DNA from: Luteimonas granuli | GTDB taxonomy: Bacteria > Pseudomonadota > Gammaproteobacteria > Xanthomonadales > Xanthomonadaceae | Direction of reading: 5' to 3' | Assembly: GCF_007795095.1 (NCBI RefSeq) | Contig: NZ_CP042218.1 | Span: 2,769,001-2,833,000, forward strand | Length of the DNA: 64,000 bases | Notes under the pieces: model-generated | The model's database searches: none | Seen by the model: only the letters and a program-made list of their open reading frames with translations | What the model was told of the DNA's origin: nothing | Shown: one piece after another, positions 19,888 through 27,777 of the stretch | How positions within the stretch are numbered: position 1 is the stretch's first letter | How the letters are laid out: every line of letters begins with the position of its first letter | Translations under genes and position numbers: made by a program

Positions 19888-20691
19888 CTACTGCGCGGTC
19901 CAGCCGCCGTCGACCGGGAACGACGCGCCGGTGACGTTGTGTGCTTCCCGCCGGCACAGCCACGCGGCGATCGCGCCGATCTCCCCGGGGAGGGTCATGC
20001 GCAGGCTCGGCTGCTTCTCGGCCAGCAGCGCGCGCACGCCGTCCTCGCGGCCGCCGCCGTCGCGGCGGGCCTCGATCTGCGGCTCGATCAGCGGCGTCTC
20101 CACCCAGCCCGGGCAGATGCAGTTGACCGTGACGCCGCCCGAGTCGCGGCTGCCGGCGGTGGCGTATTCCAGCGCCGCGACCTTGGACAGGCCGACGATG
20201 CCGTGCTTGCTGGCGACGTAGGGCGCCTTGTCCTTCGATGCCACCAGTCCGTGCACCGATGCGATGTTGACCACGCGGCCGAAGCCTCGCACGGCCATGC
20301 CCGGCATCGCCAGGCGCATGGTGTGGAAGGCGGCGCTGAGGTTGATGGCGATGATCGCGTCCCACTTTCCGACCGGCATCTCCGCCAGCGGCACGGCGTG
20401 CTGGATGCCGGCGTTGTTGACCAGCACGTCGACCGGAGACCAGCCGTCGATGTCGGCCATCATCTTCGCGATCGCCTCGGGGTCGAGAAGGTTGGCGTCG
20501 AAATGGCGGACCTCGCCGCCGCCGGCCTCGCGGACCGCATCGAGCGCGGCCTGGATCTGCGCCTCGTCCCCCAGCCCGTTGATCGCCACCCGCGCGCCGG
20601 CCGCCGCGAGCGAACAGGCGATGGCGAGGCCGATGCCGGACGTGCTGCCGGTCACCAGCGCGGTGCGGCCGGAAAGGAAGGTGTCGGTCAT
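19888..20691 (-). CDS. bdhA: D-3-hydroxybutyrate dehydrogenase (SDR family)
   Basis: 267-residue NAD-dependent short-chain dehydrogenase that oxidises D-3-hydroxybutyrate to acetoacetate. N-terminal cofactor motif TGSTSGIG (14-21), NNAG, catalytic Ser in NIASVHGLVASKDK and the YVASK pair. The segments SVHGLVASKDKAPYVASKHG and TVNCICPGWVETPLIEPQI are characteristic of 3HB dehydrogenases rather than generic SDRs. Start at 20691 (MTDTFLSGRTALVTGSTSGI). It is divergent from the oligomer hydrolase, and the two promoters share a central palindrome; the response regulator gene follows 20 bases downstream. Together these form a 3HB degradation unit. Confidence 0.93.
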   Translation of the reverse strand: MTDTFLSGRTALVTGSTSGIGLAIACSLAAAGARVAINGLGDEAQIQAALDAVREAGGGEVRHFDANLLDPEAIAKMMADIDGWSPVDVLVNNAGIQHAVPLAEMPVGKWDAIIAINLSAAFHTMRLAMPGMAVRGFGRVVNIASVHGLVASKDKAPYVASKHGIVGLSKVAALEYATAGSRDSGGVTVNCICPGWVETPLIEPQIEARRDGGGREDGVRALLAEKQPSLRMTLPGEIGAIAAWLCRREAHNVTGASFPVDGGWTAQ

Positions 20692-20719
20692 GGCGGGCAG
20701 GGGCATGGGGTGGAAAGCC

Positions 20720-20792
20720 ACGGTAGCAAATCCATGCGGCGCGTCCCTGCGTACCAAAGTACGATGCCGGCGCCGGACCCGGCTGCTACGGT
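20720..20792. promoter_or_regulatory. Divergent promoter region with central palindrome (20750-20763) between bdhA and the oligomer hydrolase
   Basis: The perfect 14-base palindrome CGTACCAAAGTACG has -10-like hexamers on both sides: TACGGT (20787-20792) for the hydrolase, 23 bases away, and TACCGT on the minus strand (20725-20720) for bdhA, 24 bases away. Either way the box centre is near -42, the class II activator position. No good -35 hexamer is visible for either promoter, as expected for activator-dependent promoters. Confidence 0.55.
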
Positions 20793-20824
20793 GCGGTCGT
20801 TCCCGGCATCCAGAGGAGGCGCAC

Positions 20825-22684
20825 GTGCGCCATCGACAGCACCATCGCCTGACCGCGCCGCGCGCGCGTTTCCTCGCGGTCGCCGCCGCGCTGGCCATCG
20901 CCGCGGGCGCAGGTTGCGCTTCGACCACGGCCGACGGGGCGACGAGGGAGGCCATCGTGTTCGAACACCCGCGCAGCACGATCCATCGCGACGGCGACGA
21001 CCTGCTCACCGCCGGACTCGGCATCGACGGCCTGCGCCGGATGGCGCCGCCGGACTTCGCCGACGCCGAAGCGCCGACCCCCGCCGAACTGCGGCGCCGC
21101 GCGCTGTGGAGCAACTGGCGCGGCATCGCCGACCTCGGCCCCGCGGGCGGTTACGGCGCGCTCTACGGCAGCGTCGCCGACGTCCCCGGCCGCGAGTTCT
21201 CCGCCTATGCCACGGTGCCCGGTGCCATCCACCCGCACCGCGTCCTGCTGCAACTCCCCGACGCCTTCGATGCGGCCAGGCGCTGTGTCGTGGTGACGGC
21301 ATCCTCGGGTTCGCGTGGCATCTACGGAGCGATCGCGGTCGCCGGCGCCTGGGGCCTGCCGCGCGGCTGCGCGGTGGCCTATACCGACAAGGGTGCCGGC
21401 AGCGATTACTTCGATCTCGACGCCGGCATCGGCTTCGGGCCCGATGGCCGCGCGGTGGCCGGCGACGCCGCCGGCATCGCCTTCGCGCCCGAGGCGCCCG
21501 AAGGGGCGGGCGGCGTCGCCTTCAAACATGCTCATTCGAAAGACAACCCGGAGGCCGACTGGGGGCGGCACGTGAAGCAGGCCGCGGAGTTCGCCCTGCA
21601 CGCGCTGGACGAGGCCCTGCCGGCGCAGGCGCCCTTCACCTTCGACAACACCCGCGTGATCGCGGTCGGGATCTCCAACGGCGGTGGCGCGGTGCTGCGC
21701 GCGGCCGAGCTCGAGGGCGACTGGCTCGACGCCGTGGTCGCGGGCGAGCCCAATGTGCACGTCGACGCCCCGGGCGCGCGCGCGCTCTACGACTACACCA
21801 CCGAGGCCGCGCTGCTGATGCCCTGCGCGCTGCTGGCGATGGACGGCCTGCCGCAGCCGCCGCTGCTCGACCAGGTGCGGCCCCTCTATGCGGCGCGCTG
21901 CGACTCGCTGGCGGCCGACGGGGTCCTGCCGGGCGCCGACACCGCGACCCGGGCGGTCCGGGCCCGCGACATGCTGCTGGCCGCCGGCTGGACCGAAGGC
22001 GCGCTCCGCGCCGGCGCGCTCTCCGCCGGCTTCGACCTCTGGCGCTCGGTGGCCGCGACCTATGCCAACGCTTATGGCCGGCATGGCGTGGGCGAGGGCC
22101 CCTGCGGCTTCTCGTTCGCCGCGCAGGGCACGGACTTCCTGCCGCGGCGCGCCACGGCCGCCGAGCGCGCGGCCTGGTGGTCGGACGCCAGCGGCATCCC
22201 TCCGGGCTCGGGCGTGGGCCTGATCGATGCCGGCCTGGCACCGCCCGACCTGGCGCTGAAGGGCCTGCAGTGCCTGCGCGGGCTGTGGACGGGCGAGGGT
22301 GCCGGTGCCGACCGCGTGCGCGCCGGCATCGCGGCCACCCGCGCCGCGCCGCCGCGCGCCGGGCTGCCGGTGGTCGTGGTGCACGGACTCGACGACGGCC
22401 TGATCCCGGTCGCCTTCAGCAGCGCGCCCTGGGTCGCGCATGCGCGCGCCGCGGGCCGCGACGTGCGCTTCTGGCAGGTGCGCAACGTCCAGCACTTCGA
22501 CGGCTTCCTGGCGCTGCCCGACTACGGTGCCCGCTACCTGCCGCTGCTTCCCTATGTGTACGAGGCGCTGGACCGCATCGATGCGCATCTGGACGGCGCC
22601 CCGCTGCCGGCGGACGCGGTGATCGACGCGACGCCGCGCGGGGCGGCAGCGATGGACGCGTCGCATCTGGCCATGCCGCGCTGA
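20825..22684 (+). CDS. D-(-)-3-hydroxybutyrate oligomer hydrolase, secreted
   Basis: 619 residues from a GTG at 20825 preceded by GAGG; typical family length is about 650-700. The N-terminus is a secretion signal (Arg-rich start, then FLAVAAALAIAAGAGC), possibly a lipoprotein signal, though Gly at -3 is suboptimal. Family features include HPHRVLLQLPDAFDAARRCV, VTASSGSRGIYGAI, GAAVAYTDKG-like segment GCAVAYTDKGAGSDYF, and the probable nucleophile Ser284 in VGISNGGGA. A C-terminal VVVHGLDDGLIPVAF and NVQHFDGFLALP supply the likely Asp and His. The enzyme splits 3HB dimers and oligomers from PHB to monomers. Divergent from bdhA, which oxidises the product. Secretion here implies extracytoplasmic oligomers as substrate. 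Confidence 0.88.
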   Translation: MRHRQHHRLTAPRARFLAVAAALAIAAGAGCASTTADGATREAIVFEHPRSTIHRDGDDLLTAGLGIDGLRRMAPPDFADAEAPTPAELRRRALWSNWRGIADLGPAGGYGALYGSVADVPGREFSAYATVPGAIHPHRVLLQLPDAFDAARRCVVVTASSGSRGIYGAIAVAGAWGLPRGCAVAYTDKGAGSDYFDLDAGIGFGPDGRAVAGDAAGIAFAPEAPEGAGGVAFKHAHSKDNPEADWGRHVKQAAEFALHALDEALPAQAPFTFDNTRVIAVGISNGGGAVLRAAELEGDWLDAVVAGEPNVHVDAPGARALYDYTTEAALLMPCALLAMDGLPQPPLLDQVRPLYAARCDSLAADGVLPGADTATRAVRARDMLLAAGWTEGALRAGALSAGFDLWRSVAATYANAYGRHGVGEGPCGFSFAAQGTDFLPRRATAAERAAWWSDASGIPPGSGVGLIDAGLAPPDLALKGLQCLRGLWTGEGAGADRVRAGIAATRAAPPRAGLPVVVVHGLDDGLIPVAFSSAPWVAHARAAGRDVRFWQVRNVQHFDGFLALPDYGARYLPLLPYVYEALDRIDAHLDGAPLPADAVIDATPRGAAAMDASHLAMPR

Positions 22685-22769
22685 GGCGGACGCCGCCGCG
22701 GACCGGGACTGCTCCCGTCATGACGGCGGGTTTGGCATGCTGGCGTCTCCTCCTGCGACGGGGCCGCCG

Positions 22770-23402
22770 ATGACCCGCGAGCGCCATTTCTCGATGCTCC
22801 GCGACTTCCAGCTCGCGGACTGGTTCACCCTCGCCAACGCCTTCTGCGGCACCGGCGCGATCTTCGCCGCCATGCGTTACCTGCAGGAAGGCGCGGGCGC
22901 CACCGGCATCCGCGACCTGATGCTGGGCATGGCGCTGGTGCCGCTGGCCCTCGTGTTCGACGCCCTCGATGGACGCATCGCGCGCTGGCGCAAGGTCGCC
23001 TCCACCCTCGGTCGCGAGCTCGACTCGCTGGCCGACGTCATCTCCTTCGGGGTCGCGCCGGCGGCGCTCGGCTATGCCTGTGGCCTCCAGGGCGGCTGGG
23101 ACTGGGTCGTGCTGAGCGGGTTCGTGGTCTGCGGCGTCAGCCGCCTGGCACGCTACAACGTCACCGCCGAGACCCTGGCCGACGGCGGCGACAAGGTGAA
23201 GTACTTCGAAGGCACGCCGATCCCGACCAGCGTCCTGATCGTCCTGCTGCTGGCAGTGGCCGCCTGGCAGGGTGCGATCGGGGCCGACATCTGGTTCGGC
23301 GAGTGGCAGCTCGGTCCCTGGCAGCTGCATCCGCTGGTGCTGGTGTACGCGCTGTCGGGCTCGCTGATGATCAGCAAGACGCTGCGCATTCCCAAGCCCT
23401 GA
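22770..23402 (+). CDS. pssA: CDP-diacylglycerol--serine O-phosphatidyltransferase
   Basis: 210-residue integral membrane enzyme that makes phosphatidylserine, the precursor of phosphatidylethanolamine. The CDP-alcohol phosphatidyltransferase signature is complete: DALDGRIARW, then G and the D-x3-D pair in LGRELDSLAD. Six or more hydrophobic segments. The start at 22770 (MTRERHFSMLRDFQLADWFT) is preferred; an in-frame ATG at 22737 would add 11 Pro/Ala residues without family similarity. The GTPIPTSV motif is the usual PssA type II marker. It sits between the oligomer hydrolase and phaE but has its own spacing (85 and 60 bases) and is probably not functionally tied to them. Confidence 0.9.
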   Translation: MTRERHFSMLRDFQLADWFTLANAFCGTGAIFAAMRYLQEGAGATGIRDLMLGMALVPLALVFDALDGRIARWRKVASTLGRELDSLADVISFGVAPAALGYACGLQGGWDWVVLSGFVVCGVSRLARYNVTAETLADGGDKVKYFEGTPIPTSVLIVLLLAVAAWQGAIGADIWFGEWQLGPWQLHPLVLVYALSGSLMISKTLRIPKP

Positions 23403-23408
23403 GCGGCG

Positions 23409-23437
23409 TTCGCGTCGTCGCACACGGTTGCTATGAT
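23409..23437 (+). promoter_or_regulatory. Predicted promoter of phaE-phaC
   Basis: TTCGCG (23409-23414), 17-base spacer and TATGAT (23432-23437), 25 bases before the phaE ATG. The hexamer at -10 is strong, the -35 weak. Confidence 0.5.
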
Positions 23438-23462
23438 CGGAGCGAACGGACGGAGGCGCACG

Positions 23463-24767
23463 ATGTCGGGCAATCCTGGGGACGATTTCGAGTCGCTGGC
23501 GCGGCGCTACTGGGCCGCCTGGGGCGATGCGCTGCGCAGCGCGGTGCCGGGCACCGGAACGATCCCGGGAATGGGCGGGCCGCAGCAGCCGCCCTTTGGC
23601 GCCGAGGCCTGGCGCGACTCCCTGGACTGGTGGTCGCGGCTGGCCCACGGCGGCCGCACGGAGGCCAACGACGCGCTGGCGCACTTCAACAGCCAGGCCA
23701 GGCACTGGTTCGGGCGCATGCAGGAGGTCGCGGCGCGTTTCGCCGGCCAGGAATCCTCCGCCGCCGATGTCGCCCGCGCCTGGAAGGAGGCGCTGGGCGC
23801 CACCGGCGAGAATCCGTTCCCGGAAATGCTGCGCACGCTGCGCGGCCACGGCCTGCAGGGCCTGGAGCAATGGGTCGAGGATGCTTCGCCCTGGCTCGAG
23901 TCGCTCCGCGACGAGGGCCTGTCCTGGCTCAGGCTGCCGGCCTTCGGCCCCGGCCGCGAACAGCAGGAGCGGATGCAGGCGATGGCGGTCCACCTGGCCG
24001 AATACCATCAGGCCTCCAGCGCCTACAACGCGCTGCTGCTCAAGGCCCAGCAGGAAGCGTTCACGATCTTCGAATCCAAGCTCGCCGATCACGAGGAGCC
24101 CGGCCGTCAGCTGCAGACCGCGCGTGCGCTGTTCGACCTGTGGATCGACGCGGCGGAGGAGGCGTATGCCGGGATCGCGCTGTCGCCGGAGTTCGGCGAG
24201 GTCTATGGCCGGCTGGTGAATGCGCAGATGCGGGTCCGCGGCGGCGTCCAGCGCATGGTCGAAGATGCCTGCGCGCAGCTGGGCATGCCCACGCGCAGCG
24301 AGCTCGACGGCGCGCACCGCAAGCTCGCCCGGCTCGAGCGCGAGGTGCGCGCGCTCCGCGACGCGGTGGCGCAGGGCGGGAACGGCGGAACGCACCGCCC
24401 GTCCGCTGCCGCCGCACCGGCGTCGACCGGACGGCGCGCCGATGCGGGCGCGGCCCGGGCCGCGGCGGCGCCCCCCACCCGGACGGAACCCGCCGCGGCA
24501 AGGCCGGCGGCGAAGAAGAAGAAGGACGGTGCGTCGACCGCCCGGAGCTTCGGCGGCGCCATCGCCGGCACCGTGCCGCGCGCGCCCGAGCCGCTGGCGC
24601 CGAAGCCGCGGAAGAAGCAGGCCGCGAAGAAGGTCGCGAAGAAGGTCGCCAAGGCAGCCAAGGCAGCCAAGGCCCAGAAGACTGCGAAGGTCGCGAAGGC
24701 CCCGAAGGCCCCGAAGGCCCCGAAGGCCGCGAAGGCCGCGAAGGCCGCGAAGAAGGGGAAGCGTTGA
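23463..24767 (+). CDS. phaE: Class III PHA synthase subunit PhaE with a histone-H1-like Lys/Ala tail
   Basis: 434 residues; the family is usually about 320-380. Residues 1-300 have the PhaE pattern: N-terminal MSGNPGDDFESLARRYWAAW, Trp/Gly/Pro-rich stretches, a helical core with YHQASSAYNALLLKAQQEAF, FDLWIDAAEEAYAGIALSPE and YGRLVNAQMRV, and a final coiled coil (GMPTRSELDGAHRKLARLER). PhaE forms an active complex with PhaC that polymerises 3-hydroxyacyl-CoA. Residues about 330-434 are Ala/Lys/Pro-rich with KKxAKK and AKAPK repeats (9-bp tandem repeats around 24690-24750), like the DNA-binding tail of PhaF-type phasins. The phaC start follows one base after the stop. Confidence 0.9.
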   Translation: MSGNPGDDFESLARRYWAAWGDALRSAVPGTGTIPGMGGPQQPPFGAEAWRDSLDWWSRLAHGGRTEANDALAHFNSQARHWFGRMQEVAARFAGQESSAADVARAWKEALGATGENPFPEMLRTLRGHGLQGLEQWVEDASPWLESLRDEGLSWLRLPAFGPGREQQERMQAMAVHLAEYHQASSAYNALLLKAQQEAFTIFESKLADHEEPGRQLQTARALFDLWIDAAEEAYAGIALSPEFGEVYGRLVNAQMRVRGGVQRMVEDACAQLGMPTRSELDGAHRKLARLEREVRALRDAVAQGGNGGTHRPSAAAAPASTGRRADAGAARAAAAPPTRTEPAAARPAAKKKKDGASTARSFGGAIAGTVPRAPEPLAPKPRKKQAAKKVAKKVAKAAKAAKAQKTAKVAKAPKAPKAPKAAKAAKAAKKGKR

Positions 24768-24768
24768 C

Positions 24769-25833
24769 ATGTACGGTCCACTCAACATCACCCCGGCCGG
24801 GCTAGCCGAAGAGGCGATCCGCCTGCAGCAGAAGCTCGCCTCCGGTTTGCAGGTCCTGCGCGACGTCGAGGACGTCGACTTCGGCGCCACCGCCAGGGAA
24901 GAGGTCTGGCGGGACGGCAAGGTCGTCCTCTACCGCTACGTCGGCGATCGCGCTCCCACTGCGCGCGTGCCGCTGCTCATCGCCTACGCTCTGGTCAACC
25001 GCCCTTACATGGTCGACCTGCAGGACAACAAATCGCTGGTGCGGCAGCTGCTGGCGCGCGGCGAAGATGTCTACATCATCGACTGGGGCTATCCCGACCG
25101 CTCCGACCGCTTCCTCACCCTGGAGGACTACATCGAGCGCTTCCTCGGCGGCGCCGTGGACCACCTGCGCGAGGCGCATGGGCTGGATGCGATCAATCTG
25201 CTCGGTATCTGCCAGGGCGGCGCCTTCTCGCTCACCTACGCCGCGCTCAATCCCGGCAAGGTGCGCAACCTGATCACCATGGTCACGCCGGTGGACTTCC
25301 ACACGCCGGACAACATGCTGTCCAGCTGGACCCGCTCGATGGACGTGGACCTGTTCGTCGACACCCTGGGCAACGTGCCCGCGGACCTGATGAACTTCTG
25401 CTACCTCACGCTCAAGCCCTGGCGGCTGTTCGTGCAGAAGTACGTGGGCATGACCGACATCCTCGACGACAAGGAAGCGCTGGAGGATTTCCTGCGCATG
25501 GAAAAGTGGATCTTCGATTCGCCCGACCAGGCCGGCGAGGCCTTCCGCCAGTTCATCACGATGTACTACCACGGCAATGGCTTCGTGAACGGCGGCATCG
25601 AGATCGGCGGGCGCGAGGTGCACCTGGGCCTGGTCGAGATGCCGGTGCTCAACATCTACGCCGAGCAGGACCACCTCGTGCCGCCGTCGGCGTCGAAGCC
25701 GCTGCGCGACCTGGTCGGCAGCCGCGACTACTCGGAGCTCGCATTCCGCGGCGGCCACATCGGCATCTATGTGTCCAGCCGGGCGCAGAAGCAGGTGCCC
25801 GAGGCGATCCACGACTGGCTGGCACAGCGATGA
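24769..25833 (+). CDS. phaC: Class III poly(R)-hydroxyalkanoate synthase subunit PhaC
   Basis: 354 residues, the right length for the short class III catalytic subunit. Alpha/beta-hydrolase fold with lipase-like box GICQGG holding catalytic Cys148, Asp in NIYAEQDHLVPP and His in FRGGHIGIYVSSRA. It polymerises (R)-3-hydroxyacyl-CoA (mainly short chain) into storage granules as a PhaC-PhaE complex. The ATG at 24769 begins one base after the phaE stop, and the next small gene overlaps its stop (ATGA). With the 3HB dehydrogenase and oligomer hydrolase upstream, the region covers both PHB synthesis and 3HB recovery; no phaA/phaB or intracellular depolymerase is in the window. Confidence 0.96.
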   Translation: MYGPLNITPAGLAEEAIRLQQKLASGLQVLRDVEDVDFGATAREEVWRDGKVVLYRYVGDRAPTARVPLLIAYALVNRPYMVDLQDNKSLVRQLLARGEDVYIIDWGYPDRSDRFLTLEDYIERFLGGAVDHLREAHGLDAINLLGICQGGAFSLTYAALNPGKVRNLITMVTPVDFHTPDNMLSSWTRSMDVDLFVDTLGNVPADLMNFCYLTLKPWRLFVQKYVGMTDILDDKEALEDFLRMEKWIFDSPDQAGEAFRQFITMYYHGNGFVNGGIEIGGREVHLGLVEMPVLNIYAEQDHLVPPSASKPLRDLVGSRDYSELAFRGGHIGIYVSSRAQKQVPEAIHDWLAQR

Positions 25834-26030
25834 GCGAAGCGCGGCGCGGGTTGAGCAGGCCGATCGACGACCGCGTGCTCGCGGGCGTGGTCGGCGGTAT
25901 CGCGCGCCGCTTCGGCTGGAGCTCGACGCTGCTGCGCGTGCTGTACGTGGTGTTCTCGGTGCTGTCGGCCGCGTTCCCCGGCATCCTCGTCTATCTGGTG
26001 CTGTGGCTGCTGATGCCCGAGGACGGCTGA
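25830..26030 (+). CDS. Small PspC-domain membrane protein
   Basis: 66 residues. Most of it is one PspC domain: LSRPIDDRVLAGVVGGIARR, then FGWSSTLLRVLYVVFSVLSA and LVYLVLWLLMPEDG, with one or two membrane segments. PspC domains are found in phage-shock envelope stress proteins, but stand-alone copies are common and mostly uncharacterised. The ATG overlaps the phaC stop by four bases, so it is translationally coupled to phaC. No pspA/pspB is visible nearby. Confidence 0.85.
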   Translation: MSEARRGLSRPIDDRVLAGVVGGIARRFGWSSTLLRVLYVVFSVLSAAFPGILVYLVLWLLMPEDG

Positions 26031-26038
26031 GCGCCGGG

Positions 26039-26503
26039 ATGCGCGCGCTGCGGCTGGCCGCGGCCTCGCTCGGCATGCTCTGGGCGCTGCCCAATACGCT
26101 GCCCGGCCTGGTCGTGGGCCTGGCCGCGCTGCCCTTCGGAGCGCGCGCGGCGCTGCGCCGCCGGGACCTCGCACTGGTGTTCGATGGCGTGCCCTGGGGG
26201 CCGGGCGGCGCGCTCACGCTCGGCAACGTGGTGCTGCACACGGGCGAGAGCATCGACTGCGACTGCCTGACCTACGCGCATCGTGCCGGGCTTTGCGTGC
26301 AGCCCGCGGTGCGGCTCGCCGACCATGAGCGCGCCCACGTGCTGCAGTACATGGCGCTGGGGCCGCTGTTCCTTCCGCTGTACTTCCTCTGCGGGGGCAT
26401 CGGTGTGCGCAACCGCTTCGAGCGCGCCGCCGATCGCTACGCACTGACCGGGCGCGGGTGGTGGCCCTGGCCCGCGCCGCCGACGGACGGTCGGGTGGAT
26501 TGA
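26039..26503 (+). CDS. Small membrane-associated protein with an HExxH motif, function unknown
   Basis: 154 residues, not assigned to a named family by eye. Two hydrophobic stretches at the N-terminus (about 5-35) and one at about 105-122. Between them is HERAH (96-100), an HExxH zinc-site pattern followed by VLQYM, and 29 residues later FERAADRYAL provides an ExxAD third-ligand pattern. This combination occurs in gluzincin-like metalloproteases and in zinc-binding domains that are not proteases. It starts 8 bases after the PspC gene and is probably the last gene of the phaE-phaC operon. Metal binding and activity are inference. Confidence 0.7.
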   Translation: MRALRLAAASLGMLWALPNTLPGLVVGLAALPFGARAALRRRDLALVFDGVPWGPGGALTLGNVVLHTGESIDCDCLTYAHRAGLCVQPAVRLADHERAHVLQYMALGPLFLPLYFLCGGIGVRNRFERAADRYALTGRGWWPWPAPPTDGRVD

Positions 26504-26656
26504 CGTCCGCGTAACACCGCCTGCGCTAATGTCGCATCGTCGAAGAAAAAGCGGAAAGGCCGACAAGCCCTACGCAATCGCTTCGGCAACGAGAGGCTCA
26601 GCCGACCGGGGCATCCTGGCCGACTGGGCCTTTCACATATGTAGCCGCCGCGCCGA

Positions 26657-27454
26657 TCAGACGACCGGGCGCGGCACGAAGGCGTGGCTGGTACCGAGCA
26701 GATCCGCGCCCGGGCCGAAGCGCCGCTCGGCGAACACGAAGCCGTCGTCTCCGGCCAGCACGATCGTGCTGGAGCGTGTGCCGTAGGCCTCGCCGCGGAC
26801 GAAGGGCGGTGACAGCGCCCGCTCCAGTTCGAGGCCGACGCCCGTGTCAGGCAGAGCCTCGTCGGGCGCCACCGAGGTGTCGGCGAGCGCGCGGAACATC
26901 GGTTCCAGCGCGTCGGGTGCCGCCCGCGGATCCTCCAGCGCCAGGGGCGATGCGAGCCAGGTCTCCAGTGCGCGCGTGGCCAGCGTGCTCTTGGGCCAGG
27001 CCGCGTCGAAGGCACCGTTGGACATCGCGTGGAGGCCCGGCGATACCTTGGCGTGCGTAGGCCGCGGCTGGTTGCTGGCGAACGCCAGCGTGGCTCCGTC
27101 GAAGGCCAGGAGATTGAACGGGCCGTACGCGTCGGCGTCCGCGCCGATGGCCTCCGCGAAGACGGAGGCCGGCCCGGTGCCCCGGACGAAGTCGCGGACC
27201 AGCCAGCCGCGCGAACGCGGGGCGGCCGCGGCGCGTAGGCCGTTGCGGACGTTGGTCACTGCGGCCAGTCGTCCGGAGGTCGAGACCTGGAGCCAGCTTC
27301 CGCCCTGCACGAGGTCGCGGCCGCCATACACGGACGGCGCGTCCGGATCGAGGCCGGCGGCCGCGGTCGGGCGCGCATGCGCCTCGTCGCGGTTGGCGGC
27401 GATGGCCAGGGGCCAGCGGGGATGGTGCTGCCAGGCGAGCGCGATCAGGCACAT
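26657..27454 (-). CDS. NRDE-family protein (TANGO2-like)
   Basis: 265 residues beginning MCLIALAWQHHPRWPLAIAA followed by NRDE, the family signature: a Cys directly after the initiator Met (possible N-terminal nucleophile after Met removal) and Asn-Arg-Asp-Glu at about 22. Further family segments are GGRDLVQGGSWLQVSTSGRL, AVTNVRN, NLLAFDG and LHAMSNG. Members are widespread, related to human TANGO2, and implicated in heme or lipid handling in eukaryotes, with no clear bacterial role. Single gene with no evident partner. The 153 bases between it and the HExxH gene hold no gene. Confidence 0.88.
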   Translation of the reverse strand: MCLIALAWQHHPRWPLAIAANRDEAHARPTAAAGLDPDAPSVYGGRDLVQGGSWLQVSTSGRLAAVTNVRNGLRAAAAPRSRGWLVRDFVRGTGPASVFAEAIGADADAYGPFNLLAFDGATLAFASNQPRPTHAKVSPGLHAMSNGAFDAAWPKSTLATRALETWLASPLALEDPRAAPDALEPMFRALADTSVAPDEALPDTGVGLELERALSPPFVRGEAYGTRSSTIVLAGDDGFVFAERRFGPGADLLGTSHAFVPRPVV

Positions 27455-27460
27455 GCGGCG

Positions 27461-27500
27461 ATGGTAGCCCGCGTGTGGCGATGGTAGCCCGCGTGTGGCG
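27461..27500. repeat. Exact 20-bp tandem duplication
   Basis: ATGGTAGCCCGCGTGTGGCG occurs twice in direct succession just upstream of the NRDE gene start (minus strand), followed by degenerate GTGTGGCG/GTGCGGCG units to about 27530. Looks like slippage in a 5' region. Confidence 0.7.
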
Positions 27501-27777
27501 TATGGCGTGCGGCGTGCGTGGCGTGCGGAGCGCTGCCGGGTACGAAGCAGGGGGGAGGGGTGCCGGCCCAGCACCGCGGCGGTTGCCGCGGCCGAAGGTC
27601 CATCGAGGCGGCGCTCCATCCGTGGGGCGCTGTGCTGCCGGTCGGCACAGGATCGTCTGGTGGGCCGCCATGGAATATCGGCGCTGCCCTGTAAACCGGG
27701 TCAGAGAATTCCTACATAACCGACGCGGGTCGCGTGGGAACGAGGCGGGTGGGGGTCGCTCCGTTGTGAGCCGCGCT

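Noticed and set aside
27456..27530. CRISPR-like repeat near the NRDE gene
   Set aside because: Two directly adjacent 20-base units with no spacers and no cas genes; a plain tandem duplication.
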